A DNA stretch of 64,000 nucleotides from Eriocheir sinensis (taxonomy: Eukaryota; Arthropoda; Malacostraca; Decapoda; Varunidae), in contig NC_066534.1 in the NCBI RefSeq assembly GCF_024679095.1, positions 17,900,163 to 17,964,162 of the forward strand, given 5' to 3'. Made by a program: the position numbers and the translations under genes. Each line of letters opens with the position of its first letter. Within the stretch, counting starts at the first letter, position 1. Below are positions 22,650-34,220 of the stretch, piece by piece. The notes under the pieces are model-generated. The model was not told where the DNA came from and did not search any database. It saw only the letters and a program-made list of their open reading frames with translations.

Positions 22650-23490
22650 TACTGATGGGGTTATTAAAGGCGGTGGGTGTTCTCCGACGCTTCCGCCTCT
22701 CACATCAGCTATTTCCAAAGGTCGCAGAGGAGACTGATTTGGTTCTCACGAGTTTTTTTTTTCACATTCATGGTATACAGACCCTTTGTCAGACTACCAC
22801 CAGAGTCATAACTACCAATGTAAATGGCCACAACTCCTACGAAAGCCTCGCACATCAACTATTTGCAAAGGCCATAAAAGAGATTGGTTAGGTTTTCACG
22901 AGTTTCTTTTCACGTCCATGGCACAGAACCTTTGTCAGACTACCACCAGTCACAATACGACCCATGGAAATGCCCTCACCTCCTACGAAAGCCTCTCACA
23001 TCAACTATTTCCAAACGCTATATAACAAGGAGATTGATTAGGTCTTCATGAGTTTATTTTCACGTCCATGGTACAGAGCCTTTGTTAGACTACCACCAGA
23101 GTCATAATTCTATTCATTGAAATGCCCTCACCTCTTACGAAAGCCTCTCACGTTAACTATTTCCAAAAGCTAACAAGGAGGTTGATTAGGTCTTCATGAG
23201 TTTATTTTCACGTCCATGGTATAAAACCTTTGTCAGACTACCACCGGAGTCATAATGCTACTCATGGAAATGCCCTCAGCACTTACGAAAGCCTCTCACA
23301 CTAACTACTTCTAAAGCCCGAAAAAAAAGGAGATTGATCGGGTTCTTATGAGTCTGTTCTATTCTCGTTCTTGGTACATATTGAAGCTTAGTCAAACTAT
23401 CACCAGGGTTATAAAACTACCCTTGGAAATGCCCGTCCACAACTCCTACGAAAGCCTTGCCAAATGTGTGAGCGCCTAAGTGATGAAATG
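22650..23490 (+). repeat. S160 satellite array, about five ~150-bp units
   Basis: CACGTCCATGG, or its variants CACATTCATGG and CTCGTTCTTGG, occurs at about 22764, 22911, 23061, 23209 and 23363 (period about 150). Each unit reads CTCACATCAACTATTTCCAA, a GGAGATTGATTAGG block, TTCATGAGTTTATTTT, the CATGG block, TTTGTCAGACTACCACCAGA, GTCATAAT, and GAAATGCCCTCACC followed by ACGAAAGCC. Forward orientation. Confidence 0.92.
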
Positions 23491-23783
23491 TTCAATGAAG
23501 AATGTCGGTGTTGGTTGGCATTAGTCAGTCAGTTAGTTGTCTTCTCAGTCCGTCAGCGAGGTTTTGGACATTATTTATAGTGGCGAAGTAACATGTGTTT
23601 CTTTAGGCATTAGGGAGCAAAAGTAAGGATTCTAACTTCGCTTTGCTTTGAGGCATACTTTTTTTTTTACTTATTTATGTGAACCCCTTGAGCTTAGTGG
23701 AGCGGGGGTACTTTATTTATAGTGGCGCCGTAATATAATGAAAAACGACAACGATCGAATCTTATTACAATCTCCTCCTTGTA
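23491..23783. other. Unique spacer
   Basis: Two TTATTTATAGTGGCG blocks at about 23570 and 23711 mark a diverged ~140-bp duplication. Otherwise unrecognised. Confidence 0.5.
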
Positions 23784-23785
23784 GA

Positions 23786-23818
<33 letters not shown>
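23784..23818. repeat. (GTT)n microsatellite
   Basis: Uninterrupted trinucleotide run. Confidence 0.97.
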
Positions 23819-23879
23819 CTAATAGCTATGTAGAGTTCAGGGGAGACAAGACAAAACTGTTTGAAGATATGAGTCAGTC

Positions 23880-24910
23880 TGAGTCACCCACCTCCCACAC
23901 CCACACCCACACATGTGCACACCTCAACCATTCCCCTCTCCCCACCTCACTCCACGCAGACACCCATCCACCCACACGCCGACACTCCAACCCCCCCTCC
24001 ACACACACACATATACACACGCATGCACGCACCCACACATCCGGTGAAGGCAACGGAATGGTGTCGACGAATCATAAACACACAGGAAAAACAAACTTGG
24101 AAGCAGCAACGTGCATGCCTTCCCCTTCCCCTTCCATTCCCTCTTCCCTTGTCCCTTGCCCTCTGCCTGCTCCTACCCCTTGGCCCTACCCCTTCACCCT
24201 CCCCTGTCCCTGCCTACTGCACCCTGCCCCCTTGCCTCTTGCCCCTTCCCCTTCCCCTGCTTCTGCTTATCTCCCCTCATCCCCTGTCACGTGATGCTAC
24301 ATAGGAGAAAAGATACTGTGGCTTCCGTCCTTCCCTCTTTCCTTCCTTCCTTCATTTTAACTTTTTCTCTCTCTTATTCCTCCCACTCTCCCTCCATTTT
24401 AGCCCCCTCCCCCCCTTTCCCTCCTTCCTCTTCCTCTCCCTTCCTTCAGCCTCCCTTCAACACTTCTTCATTTTGCTTCCCCCTATTTCCTTCCTCTCCC
24501 TCTTTCTCAGTAGCCTCCCCTTCCCTCTCCCTCCTCCTGTTACTACTTCTCCCTTCTATCTCCCTTTTCCTTCTCCTTCCCTCACACATTCCTCTCTCCC
24601 TTTATCACGCTTCGCTTCCTCACCCTTCCTCCCTTTACTCCTCTCCATCCCCCTTACCATCACTTCCCTTCAATTTCCTTCCCTCAATATCCTCCTTCCT
24701 CATTCTCCTTTTACTCCTTCCTTCAATCACCACCTTCCTTCCTCCTCACAGTTCCTTCTACCCAACCTCTTTACCTCCCTCCCTCCCTCCCTCCTTCTCC
24801 CTTACCTCTTCATCCCCCTTTATCCCTCCCTCACTCCTGTATACCTTCCTCTTCCTCCCTATATGCCGCCGTTCCCTCCACCTGCCTTCCTCCGTTCCGT
24901 GCGTCGGTAA
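23880..24910. repeat. C/T-rich low-complexity domain
   Basis: A CACACC-rich start (23885-24040), then CCCTTCCCCTTCC text (24110-24280), then TCCCTCCTTCC text to 24910. Open frames of 129-302 codons rich in serine, proline and leucine come from composition. Confidence 0.8.
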
Positions 24911-24944
24911 CTGTTATTGCACGGAGCAGATGCAGCGTGGGAGG

Positions 24945-25310
24945 ACTTGGAGGAGGAGGAGGAGGAGGAGGAGGAGGAGGAATCGAAAAGGAGAGCGAGG
25001 AGGTAGAGAAGGTGAATGAAAAACAACGAAAAGGAATATGAATCTAAGAAGGAAATGGAAGAGAGAGAGAAAGAAGGAAGAGAATAAGAACCGAAGAATG
25101 ATGAAAAGGAAGAGAGGAAAGCGTGGATGAGTAAGAGGATGAGGATGAGAGGAGGAGATGAGTAAAGAGGAGCGGAAAGGATGAAAAAGAAACGGGTCGA
25201 AGAAGGAAAAGAAGAGAAGGAAGAAGATAAAAATGAGAAGAGAAAGAAATCAAAAAAGAAATGGAGGGGAAGAGGAAGCGAGAAGATCAGAGAAGAGGAA
25301 GATGAGCGTG
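24945..25310. repeat. (GAG)n tract and purine-rich sequence
   Basis: A (GAG) run at about 24950-24980 followed by GAAGGAAGAGAATAAG-type purine-rich sequence. Confidence 0.75.
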
Positions 25311-25314
25311 AAGT

Positions 25315-25427
<113 letters not shown>

Positions 25428-25454
25428 GACACAGGTGTACATGAGGTAATAACA

Positions 25455-25601
25455 GGTTCCTCCTCCTCCTCCTCCTCTTCCTCCTAACTTCTTCTCCTCC
25501 TCCTCCTCCTGCTTCTTCTCCTCCTCCACCTCCAAATATTCCTCCTCCTCCTCCTCCTCCTCCTCCTCCTCCTCCTCCTCCTCCTCCTCCTCCTCCTCCT
25601 T
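25455..25601. repeat. (CCT)n trinucleotide tract
   Basis: CTCCTCCTC units with CTT interruptions. The last 60 bp are pure. Confidence 0.95.
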
Positions 25602-25644
25602 GTATTCAATATTTTATCTGTTTTAGTCTGTTTATTTTGATCGC

Positions 25645-25645
<1 letters not shown>

Positions 25646-25676
<31 letters not shown>
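25646..25676. repeat. (GT)n microsatellite
   Basis: About 15 uninterrupted units. Confidence 0.96.
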
Positions 25677-25678
<2 letters not shown>

Positions 25679-25755
25679 ATATATTCTACAGATAAAGAAA
25701 ATAAATCACTGATACAGATTTTCTTTATTAATTTACTTTCCTTCAATCAGCTTAC

Positions 25756-25757
<2 letters not shown>

Positions 25758-25810
<53 letters not shown>
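25758..25810. repeat. (GA)n microsatellite
   Basis: About 53 bp of GA followed by GATGATGATGATG. Confidence 0.97.
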
Positions 25811-25814
<4 letters not shown>

Positions 25815-25824
25815 ATGATGATGA

Positions 25825-26149
25825 ACAGAAGAATAGGAAAAAAAAGTTAACAAGGAAGAAAATACGAAAATAATGTGGAAATCAGAACGGTGTGTGAAGA
25901 GAAAAAAAAACACAATGAATAACAAGGAAGAAAAAACAGGAGAGGGAGAACGAGGCAAAGAAAAGACACTAAATTACGAAAGAAAAACACGAGATTGAAC
26001 AGAAGGAAAGAAAGAAAGAGAGAAAACCTGGCAAAGAATGAGAGACGAAAAACAACATGAAGGAAAGTAAGAAGTTTAAAGAAATAACTAAATTGAAGTG
26101 AGGAATAACATTTGCAGAAGAACAAAAACAAGAGAAGAAAGAAGAAGAA
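25825..26149. repeat. A-rich purine sequence
   Basis: GAAAAAAAACACA and GAAGAAAAAACAGG-type sequence. No gene is seen. Confidence 0.55.
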
Positions 26150-26425
26150 AACACTGAGGAATGAGAGGAAGAGGAGGAAAAATGAGAGGAAGAGGAGGAA
26201 AAATGAGAGGAAGAGGAGGAAAAATGAGAGGAAGAGGAGGAAAAATGAGAGGAAGAGGAGGAAAAATGAGAGGAAGAGGAGGAAAAATGAGAGGAAGAGG
26301 AGGAAAAATCAGAGTAAGTGGAGGAAAAATGAGAGGAAGAGGAGGAAAAATGAGAGGAAGAGGAGGAAAAATGAGAGGAAAAGGAGGAAAAACGAGAGGA
26401 AGAGGAGGAAGAAAAATAACACCAT
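26150..26425. repeat. 21-bp minisatellite, about 12-13 copies
   Basis: The unit GAGGAAGAGGAGGAAAAAT plus GA (21 bp) is nearly perfect, with one diverged copy at about 26308-26328. Because 21 is divisible by three, each frame has a fixed heptapeptide, for example RGRGGKM on plus or KRRKNER in the next frame. The flanking GA-rich sequence makes longer frames that are not gene-like. Confidence 0.95.
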
Positions 26426-26462
26426 GAAAGAGAAAAAAAGAAGAAAGAGAAACAATTTACAC

Positions 26463-26465
<3 letters not shown>

Positions 26466-26543
<78 letters not shown>
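26466..26543. repeat. (GA)n microsatellite
   Basis: Uninterrupted GA run of about 78 bp. Confidence 0.98.
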
Positions 26544-26545
<2 letters not shown>

Positions 26546-26599
26546 ATGCAAGGAAACAAATGTGAAGAGAAAACGAGTGAGGAATGAGGAGAAAAAACA

Positions 26600-26800
26600 C
26601 TCACTAAGTCACTCACTCACTCACTCACTCACTCACTCACCCACTCAGTTACTCCTCCCTCCCTCCCTTCCCCTCTTCCTCTCTTCCTCCCTCCCTCACT
26701 TCTTCCCTCACTCATTCGTTCACTCCCTCCCTCCCTCCCTCAACCCCTCCTTCCTCTCTTCCTCCCATCCTCACTTCTTCTCTCACTCACTCACTCATCA
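26600..26800. repeat. (CACT)n and CCCT-rich low-complexity sequence
   Basis: A CACT/CACTCACT run at 26603-26645, then TCCCTCCCTCCC text and a second CACT run at 26782-26798. Confidence 0.9.
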
Positions 26801-26899
26801 AAAAAAAAAAAAAGTAAAGAAAAAAAGATTCAGGAACGCAGAGCAATTGACACCCTTAACTCAAGTCTTCAAAGAGCTCAAGGCCACGACCAAGAAGAT

Positions 26900-27190
26900 G
26901 ACCTCCACCCCCCCACCCCCCCACCCCCTCCTCCGTCACCCACCCACCCAGTCAGTCCTTGCGGCGCCACCCAAGCCTCCACCCACCCACTCATCCCCCT
27001 CTCTCCCTTCAATAGATCAACGCATTGCCTTTTATCACTAGGAGCAAGGGCAGGGGAGGGGGGGAATAGTGGGAGGAGGAGGCAAAGGGGGAGAGGGTGA
27101 GGGGAACGGGGGGGGGGAAGAATGTGAGGAGGGGGCAAAGGGTGGGAGGGGGATGGGGAGAGGGAGGGGAAGGGGGGTATGACAAGCCGT
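26900..27190. repeat. C-rich then G-rich tracts
   Basis: CCCCCCCACCCCCCCACCCC at 26908 is followed from about 27050 by GGGGGAGGGG and GGGGGGGGG-type runs. The two parts are roughly complementary in composition and both are prone to quadruplex formation. Confidence 0.75.
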
Positions 27191-27242
27191 TCTTTTTAAG
27201 TTCTGTCCGAGGTCACAAGTTTTATGTTCCCAAGAGTAAGAT

Positions 27243-27330
27243 AAAGGGAAAGTTGGGGGTATAAGTTTAACTGCGCGTGGCCTCGGTGCACGTCTCCGTT
27301 TCACTGGCCCTTGAGTCTGTGGGGGAACTT
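27243..27330 (+). repeat. Conserved dispersed element, copy 2
   Basis: Second copy of the element at 21474-21566: AAAGTTGGGGGTATAAGTTT, CTGCGCGTGGCCTCGGTGCA, CGTCTCCGTTTCACTGGCCC, TTGAGTCTGTGGGGG. It lies directly before a reverse S160 fragment. Confidence 0.7.
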
Positions 27331-27339
27331 TCGCGGCTT

Positions 27340-27425
27340 TCACACCCACACTTGCTGAGGTTTTGGTAGAGGTAGTTGTGGGTATTTCCGTGGGTCGTTT
27401 AATGAGATATTTGACAAGGTTACTG
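27340..27425 (-). repeat. S160 satellite fragment, reverse orientation
   Basis: The reverse complement contains the S160 block CTTGTCAAATATCTC, then CCCACGGAAATACCCACAAC, and CCTCTACCAAAACCTCAGCA. It covers about half a unit. Confidence 0.7.
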
Positions 27426-27640
27426 CATCATTAGTAGTAGTAACAGCAATATTCGTGGTTACATTATCTTGTTGTTATTATTAGTAGTATTGAGAGTAGT
27501 AGTAGTAGAAGTAGTAGTATTGGTAGTAGTAATAGTAGCAGTCTCAGCCAAAGCGTATGTAATAGTACTAGTAAGAATATAGTAGCAACATTTATAGCAG
27601 CGGTAATAGCAGTAACATTAGTAGTAGTAACAGAGAGGGT
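27426..27640. repeat. (AGT)n degenerate trinucleotide tract
   Basis: AGTAGTAGTAG runs with ATA, GCA and GGT interruptions. Confidence 0.85.
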
Positions 27641-27649
27641 CACATGGCA

Positions 27650-28160
27650 CTTCACGGGGTCAAGTTCGGTTCAGTTCAGCTCAGTCACAAGGAGGATGAG
27701 CCAGACTCCCTCCAGCTGGCCTGCCCTCCTTGCCTGCCTTGCCTGCTTGCCTTGCCATCGTCCAGACTCACGGGAGAGGCGCTGCGTTGAGAGCACGATG
27801 GATGACTCAGCACCACAAGCAACACCAGCAGCCAGCCAGCCAGCCACATGCAGCATCCTCCCTCCCTTCCTCCCTCCTCCTCCCGTCCCTCCCGCTGCAT
27901 GCCAAGGCGCGCTCAGTTCCTCCACGTCATTCTTCCTTTCAGAGCACCAACGAACAGGAGTAGCTACATGCGAGTTTGCTCAAGTCCCAAAAGGTGTTGA
28001 GAGTCTGTCTACGTAAGCTCCATCTTCAAATTACCATGGCGACTGCAGTGTCATTAAGCTCACTTTGGAGGCGCCGAGGTTGATCGCCAGGCGCCCGTCC
28101 TGCATGTGTTCCCCGGCCGCCAAACAAGGACGTCAGCAGGGCACGTGGCTCGCATCGAAG
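27650..28160. other. Unique GC-balanced segment
   Basis: Short sub-repeats (GGTTCAGTTCAGCTCAG, GCCTGCCTTGCCTGC, CAGCCAGCCAGCCAG). Open frames of 70-106 codons on both strands have no recognisable domain. Confidence 0.4.
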
Positions 28161-28164
28161 GCCC

Positions 28165-28275
28165 GTGTGCTGAGACGAAGCTATCGGCTCTCACAGCAAA
28201 TACCTCCAAAGGCCGCCAAGGAGATGAGTCGGGTTATCATGAATGTTTTTGTCGCATTCATGGTGCATACTAACA
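28165..28275 (+). repeat. S160 satellite fragment
   Basis: Reads GCTGAGACGAAGCTATCGGC, TCACAGCAAATACCTCCAAA, GGCCGCCAAGGAGATGAGTC, GGGTTATCATGAATG and TTCATGGTGCATAC, matching the 5' half of the unit at 4560-4680. Confidence 0.75.
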
Positions 28276-28311
28276 CTAACACTAATTACATCACTCCACC
28301 TTCCCTCTCTG

Positions 28312-28445
28312 TTTCCACCCTCTCCCCCTCTCTCTCCACCCCCACCCCCAACCACCCACACAGGCATTCTACATCTCTCCACCCTCTCCCCCTCTCTCTC
28401 CACCTCCACCCCACCCACCCACACAGGCATTCTCCCACACCACAC
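28312..28445. repeat. ~63-bp tandem duplication
   Basis: Two copies of TCCACCCTCTCCCCCTCTC, then CCACCCACACAGGCATTCT. Confidence 0.9.
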
Positions 28446-28787
28446 ATAAAAACTTAATATCTTGAACGTGCGTGCCCCTTATTACAGGACATTAGATTAC
28501 CTAGGGAGAATCATGACCGACGCGCCTCTCGTGAATATTGTTTGAACAGTAAAAAACTCCCACGTCTTCCGGTCCTGGTGGTTTCCTCGTGAGCTTCCCC
28601 CGGCCAGCCAGGTGTGTGCGTGGGGGTGTGGGGGGGGAGGAGGGAGGGGGAGGGCAAACATTTCTAGGAAGGTGTAAAAAAAAGGAACCACCAGACGGAT
28701 GTAGTAGTAGGGAAAAAAAGTGTCACAAGCCGTTTAAATACGATGCAGGTGTGTGGTGAGTGTGAAGGGGGGAGGGGGGCTGAGGGG

Positions 28788-28789
<2 letters not shown>
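28446..28789. other. Unique spacer with G-run
   Basis: GGGGGTGTGGGGGGGGAGGA at about 28622 is followed by GGGAGGGGGAGGG. Nothing gene-like was found. Confidence 0.4.

Positions 28790-28872
<83 letters not shown>
28790..28872. repeat. (AC)n microsatellite
   Basis: Uninterrupted AC run of about 83 bp. Confidence 0.98.
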
Positions 28873-28875
<3 letters not shown>

Positions 28876-28944
28876 TTATCAACCAGCACCCGGACATCCG
28901 AGTTTTACCTTCGCGAAAAAACAGACCAAAAAAAAAAAAAAAAG

Positions 28945-29500
28945 TAAAATGCAACGGTACCGAGGTGAGGTCTGGCGCGCACCTGGAGGGCCCCGGGCGG
29001 CGGCCACACCTGCCAGGCGACCCCGGTGGGCCTCGACACACAATGCAGTCCGCCGGCATTCTTGTATGTGCGTTAGTGTGTGTGCGGCGAGGGGCGGGCG
29101 GGCGGGCGGCTGGCTGGCTCTCCCTCCCTCCCCAGGTCACTGCCCCCGCCATCACCACGCCTCATCGCCGACACCACCACCACCACCACCACCACTACCA
29201 CCACCACCGCCGCCGTCTCAGCTGGTAACCATGACCTCCGTCGGGGCCCCAACCACCTGCTTCAGCCCCCTTCCCTTCAGCGGCTTCCCCTAGACTCCGG
29301 TTCCGTCTGGCGCTCTCCCTTCCGAGGTCATTGCTCCTGGCCGACACCACCACCACCACCACCGCCAAACCACCTCCAGGGCCTTTCTTCACCCCCTGGC
29401 GGACTCCCCTCCTTCCCCCTGCCCCCTCTGGTTCTGTGGAGTGTCCTTGCTCTCGTTGGGGGTGCATGTGTGGGGGGGCTATATGGTGGTGCCACTTAAT
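28945..29500. other. GC-rich segment with (CCA)n tracts
   Basis: CpG-dense (GGCGCGCACC, GGGCGGGCGGGCGGGCGGC) with CACCACCACCACCACCA at about 29173-29210 and at 29345-29370. Open frames of 109-161 codons on both strands are mostly repeat-derived. No known domain is visible. Confidence 0.45.
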
Positions 29501-29649
29501 TAGTTGTAGGGGCGGGGGTGACATTAATGGGGCTGGTTTGTGTGTCTGAGGCCCTATGGTGCATGTGTAAGGGGAGGGGTGAAGAGGAGTGAAGGGGAAC
29601 CAATCTCGTCTTAGGTTTTCGTTCTCGTTCTTCCTAATGGGTCATGGAT

Positions 29650-29733
29650 TATTTTTTTTTTTTACAGCTAAGGAGACAGTTCAAGGGCGTAAAGAAAAAT
29701 ATTAAAAAAAAAGCCCGCTACTTACTGCTCCTG
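29650..29733 (-). mobile_element. SINE-like / LINE-tail retroposon fragment
   Basis: On minus it reads CAGGAGCAGTAAGTAGCGGG, a CTTTTTTTTTAA run, TTTACGCCCTTGAACTGTCT and CCTTAGCTGTAAAAAAAAAA. It shares this order with the plus-strand copies at 60.4 and 63.5 kb and ends in poly(A). Confidence 0.82.
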
Positions 29734-29789
29734 AATGGATGGTAATATTCGGTTCTCTAAATGGTTCTAAGGGGACAAAGAGAAACATT

Positions 29790-30290
29790 TACGTCGTCAA
29801 GGATGTTGGTGTAGGTGTTCAAAGCCTCTTGGTGTGGCTGTGTGTCTGTGGGTTCGATTCCAGGCTTAGGTTCTTCTCCTTCCCGCTGGTGATGGCCGTG
29901 TAGTTTCCAGTTCGAAGAGGTCAAGAAGAACACCTAAGTACGTTATTATGAGTGCAGTGAAAGGCCTCTGATATGTGGGAGTGGGTCGACGCCAGGCTTA
30001 AATTCTTCTCCTTCCAGCTGGTAGTTCACAGGGCCGTACAGTTTTCATTTCCAAAGAGTCGAGAGGAATGTATTTATCAAGGGTGTTATTCTGGGTGCTG
30101 CAAGACCTTTGACGTGTGGGGGTCTCCGTGGGTGTGAGTGCATGGGTGTCTGTTGGAAGGCGTCTATACTTAGGTTCCTGTTCTCGTTCTCGGCGGTCAT
30201 GCGGGGTTGTTTACCGTTCTTAGGCGTGGAGAGGCCTTTGTGTGTGTGCTCGGGGGCTTGTGAGTGTGGACGGTGTGGGAGGGAGAGTGT
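29790..30290. repeat. Degenerate tandem repeat, ~140-160 bp unit
   Basis: The block CAGGCTTAGGTTCTTCTCCT (about 29862) recurs as CAGGCTTAAATTCTTCTCCT (about 29994) and ACTTAGGTTCCTGTTCTCG (about 30168). CTTTGACGTGTGGGGGTC and CTCTGATATGTGGGAGTGGG also correspond. A GGGTTCGATTCC string at 29850 resembles a tRNA B box but lies inside this repeat. Confidence 0.72.
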
Positions 30291-30399
30291 GTCGCCCAGG
30301 AGGGAAGGAAAAAGAGGTGGAGCACGGGATGTGATTGCGTGAGTGTGAAGTGCGTGGGTGGATCATTCTCCTCCACTTCCACCTCCACCTCGCAGTCTT

Positions 30400-31500
<1,101 letters not shown>

Positions 31501-31703
31501 TTCCCTTTCCCGTTGATGGCATTTTAAAGTCGTGACGCCCAACAAAAAGCGAAGTGAAGGGCTCGGCGAGGCGGACGAAGGGGCAGGTCGTTGATATTTG
31601 GCACGTTGCTGGGTGGTCGTCCCCTCCTCCTCCTCCTCCTCCTGATACCTCCCAGCACACAGCGGTATCCATCCACCCAGAAGCCTACGTCATTCCTGCC
31701 ATT

Positions 31704-31709
31704 CACACA

Positions 31710-31749
<40 letters not shown>
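31704..31749. repeat. (CA)n microsatellite
   Basis: CA run with one G interruption at its left end. Confidence 0.97.
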
Positions 31750-31752
<3 letters not shown>

Positions 31753-31879
31753 AACGGCCCGTGAGGCGGATGAGGCATAGAAGACGCGAGGGAGACGCCG
31801 AAGAAACGGTTCAAAGGTCAAGAGCCTGCTGGTGGGGGAGGTGGGGGGGCAAGGGGAGGGGAAAGAGAACCGGGTGACT

Positions 31880-32040
31880 GCCTGCATGTGGAGGGAGGAG
31901 GAGGAGGAGGAGGGGGGGGACGAGGACGAAGAAAACGAGGACGAGGACGTGGAGGAGGAGGACGACGACGATGAGGAGGAAAGATAAGAAAAAAATGATG
32001 ATAGTGATGATGATGATGATGATGGTGCAGGATGATATGG
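31880..32040. repeat. (GAG)n / (GAC)n / (GAT)n tract
   Basis: GGAGGAGGAGGAGG, GACGAGGACG and GATGATGATGATGATG tracts in sequence. Confidence 0.9.
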
Positions 32041-32099
32041 AGGAGAAAGAAGACGTATGACAACATGGCAGAGCAGGCAAGAGAAAGCCTAACAGCTCA

Positions 32100-32862
32100 T
32101 TACGAGGTCGGCTGCTTTGGTAATTCCCTTTCGAGAGCCATTTCAGTGACCTGCAGAACTAGTTAAAACACACTCTCATGCGCACGCGATCGTTCAGCTT
32201 ACTCCATTGGCAACGAAAAGCGGTCAATGCAATTCTTTAAGACGCTGATCGTGTTCTGAAGGAAAGTTGTTACAGTTGAGGATTACTCGGTCCGGGGAAG
32301 CAACTCTTATACCGATATCTGTATACTACACCGCCTACCGCGAAGGGGCTAGTCCGGTATATCTAGTTTTCGCGTCAGAGTGATCGATGTTGTTGAAATT
32401 GTTGAGGTACTTGAAGATATGTATCAAGTCCCCTCTTAGAGCCGATTTCACAGTCCAACACAGTGTCTTCGTAACAGCCCAAACCAAACTATAGAATCCC
32501 ATACAATACAAAATGGTGAGGTCTTCGATGCCACACTAAATACACAAGACTTTTCCTGCATAGTTTCATCAAATTTGTGAACTTAAATATAAACACCAGA
32601 CACTATACAAGGAAATTTCGAAGGCTCAGGTATTGGTTTGGGAGCTTACTAACCCATCATAGCGAACTGTGGAACTGGCCCTTAAGTCTCCTGCAACGAT
32701 GCTAGATTATCGTGTCTTATAATACCGATCTGTTTGGTGTGTTTCGGCGCACTGCAAATACTGACCCCGACATCCGATTCCTCATGTTACGACCGGCAGC
32801 GGCCTCCCAAGCATGTGGTATATATAGTTCTTGACCCAAGGTGCATGACTTTACACTTGTCG
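32100..32862 (-). pseudogene. Non-LTR (CR1/jockey-like) reverse transcriptase remnant
   Basis: Read on the minus strand, 32862-32835 encodes DKCKVMHLGS, a conserved block of the reverse transcriptase C-terminal half in CR1/jockey-type non-LTR retrotransposons. Further downstream on that strand, about 32455-32390, it reads ALRGDLIHIFKYLNNFNNID, matching the family's RGDLI-x-xYK-xLN pattern. A degraded RVI-x3-NxFPSE segment, the usual RVVxxWNxLP region, lies near 32260. Stops and frameshifts are frequent, so it is long dead. The upstream (5') part is cut off by a (GAG)n tract at about 32862-32905. The family assignment rests on motif recall and is tentative at clade level. Confidence 0.68.
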
Positions 32863-32967
32863 AGGAGGAGGAGGAAAAGGAGGAGGAGGAGGAGGAGGAG
32901 GAGGAAGGCAAGTACAGGTTCCTGCATATATGAAACCTAAAACAAGTGATGAAATTCCACCATATAT

Positions 32968-33003
<36 letters not shown>
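32862..33003. repeat. (GAG)n and (CA)n tracts
   Basis: A GAG run at 32862-32905 abuts the retrotransposon remnant. A CA run lies at 32969-33001. Confidence 0.93.
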
Positions 33004-33085
33004 CGGAGAAGGAGAGAGAGAGAGAGATCGGTTGTGACTGTCGGAAGAGACCACAAGACAGGAACGGACCGGATACCACCACACC

Positions 33086-33118
33086 TTCCGCCCCCCCCTC
33101 CCCCCCCCCCCCCCCCTC
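33086..33118. repeat. Poly(C) tract
   Basis: CCCCCCCCTCC followed by about 18 C. i-motif/quadruplex-prone, and a likely assembly weak spot. Confidence 0.9.
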
Positions 33119-33234
33119 TGCTGCCAGTCCCGTCCCGGTTTCAGATACAAAAAGTAGTAGTAAGGATCCGGGAGAAGTATAGACAAAAAGAGGAAGAATG
33201 CTCCGCGAGGGTAGAGACCTGTGGTAGCTAAGAC

Positions 33235-33790
33235 TGATGAAGAAGAGGAGGAAGGTGAGAAGGAGGTGTTGGAGGAGGAGGAGGAGGAGGTGCTGGAAGA
33301 GGAGGAAAAGGAGGAGAAGGAAGAGGTGCTGGAGGAGGAGGAGTAGTAAGGGAAGGAGGAGGAAAAGAAGAAGGAAGAGCTGCTGGAGGAGGAGGAGGAG
33401 GAGGAGGAGAAGAGATGCTGGAAGAAGAGGAGGAGTTGGAGGAACAGGAGGAGGATGAGGAGGAGGGAGGGAGGAGGAGGAGGAAGGAGGGGAAGAACAG
33501 GAACAGGGGGAAAGAGAGAAAGAGGGAGAGGAGGAGAAAAGAAGAAAAGAAAGAGAAGGAAGAAGAGCCGGAGGAGGAGGAGGAGGAGGAGGAGTGGGAG
33601 GAAGAGAAGATGCAGGAGGAACAGGAGGAGGAAGAGGAGGAGGGGAGAAGGAGGAGATGGTGGAAATGGAGGAGGAACAGGAACAGGGGGAAGAAGAGAA
33701 GAAGGAGGAGGAAGAACTACTGGCAAAGAAAGAAAAGAAAGAAGAGCCGGAGGAGAAGGAGGAGGAGGAGAGGCAGGCAGAACACAGGTT
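33235..33790. repeat. Degenerate (GAG)n domain
   Basis: A purine-rich tract built from GGAGGAGGAG with GTGCTGGAAGA and GAACAGGAGGA interruptions. Acidic and basic open frames of 94-203 codons are compositional. Confidence 0.9.
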
Positions 33791-34059
33791 GGTTATGCAT
33801 CAGAATTCGGGTTACATTCCAAAGACCCAACTTGTCACAGTGGCCCAGAATGAAAAACAAGACACAGAAAGGATATAAAAATTCCTGTCAGTTAACCACC
33901 ACCCCATCCCCGCCTATCAGCCGCTCACCCTCCTCGTCCCATACTCCGTCCCTCCCCCTCCTCTACCTCCTCTCAGTCCCTCCCTCCAGCACTCTTACTC
34001 ACAGGCAGAAGGAAACAGTACAGTGATTTATACATGCTGGTATTTGTTGTTGATTGATG
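33791..34059. other. Unique spacer between two related GAG domains
   Basis: Mixed-composition text starting at ACACAGGTTGGTTATGCATC, with a CT-rich middle. No gene is seen. Confidence 0.4.
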
Positions 34060-34220
34060 TATTGGGAGGAGAAGAAGAGATGCTGGAAGAAGAGGAGGAG
34101 TAGGAGGAAGAGAAGATGCAGGAGGAACAGGAGGAGGAAGAGGAGGAGAGAATGAGAGAAGGCGGAATTGGAGGAGGAACAGGAACAAGGGGAGGAAGAG
34201 GAGGAGGAGGAGAAGTCATG
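34060..34220. repeat. Second copy of part of the GAG domain
   Basis: GAGATGCTGGAAGAAGAGGA, GAAGATGCAGGAGGAACAGG and GGAGGAACAGGAACA occur in the same order at 33410-33690, so this is a duplicated, shortened copy. Confidence 0.85.

Noticed and set aside
23660..23700. T-run followed by GTGAACCCCTTGAGC as a ninth copy of the SINE-like tail
   Set aside because: Only the CCTTGAGC word matches. The CTGTCTCC block and poly(A) are absent.
24111..25019. 302-codon plus-strand frame rich in serine and proline
   Set aside because: Comes from the CCTT-type low-complexity domain. No start context or domain supports a gene.
26161..26427. RGG-box-like protein (RGRGGKM repeats)
   Set aside because: A 21-bp minisatellite gives this by arithmetic. 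There is no flanking coding sequence.
29845..29865. tRNA B-box-like GGGTTCGATTCC
   Set aside because: It lies in a degenerate tandem repeat whose other copies lack it, and no cloverleaf or A box can be found at the right distance.
33415..34026. Acidic coiled-coil-like 203-codon frame
   Set aside because: Direct translation of degenerate (GAG)n. All frames look similarly open.
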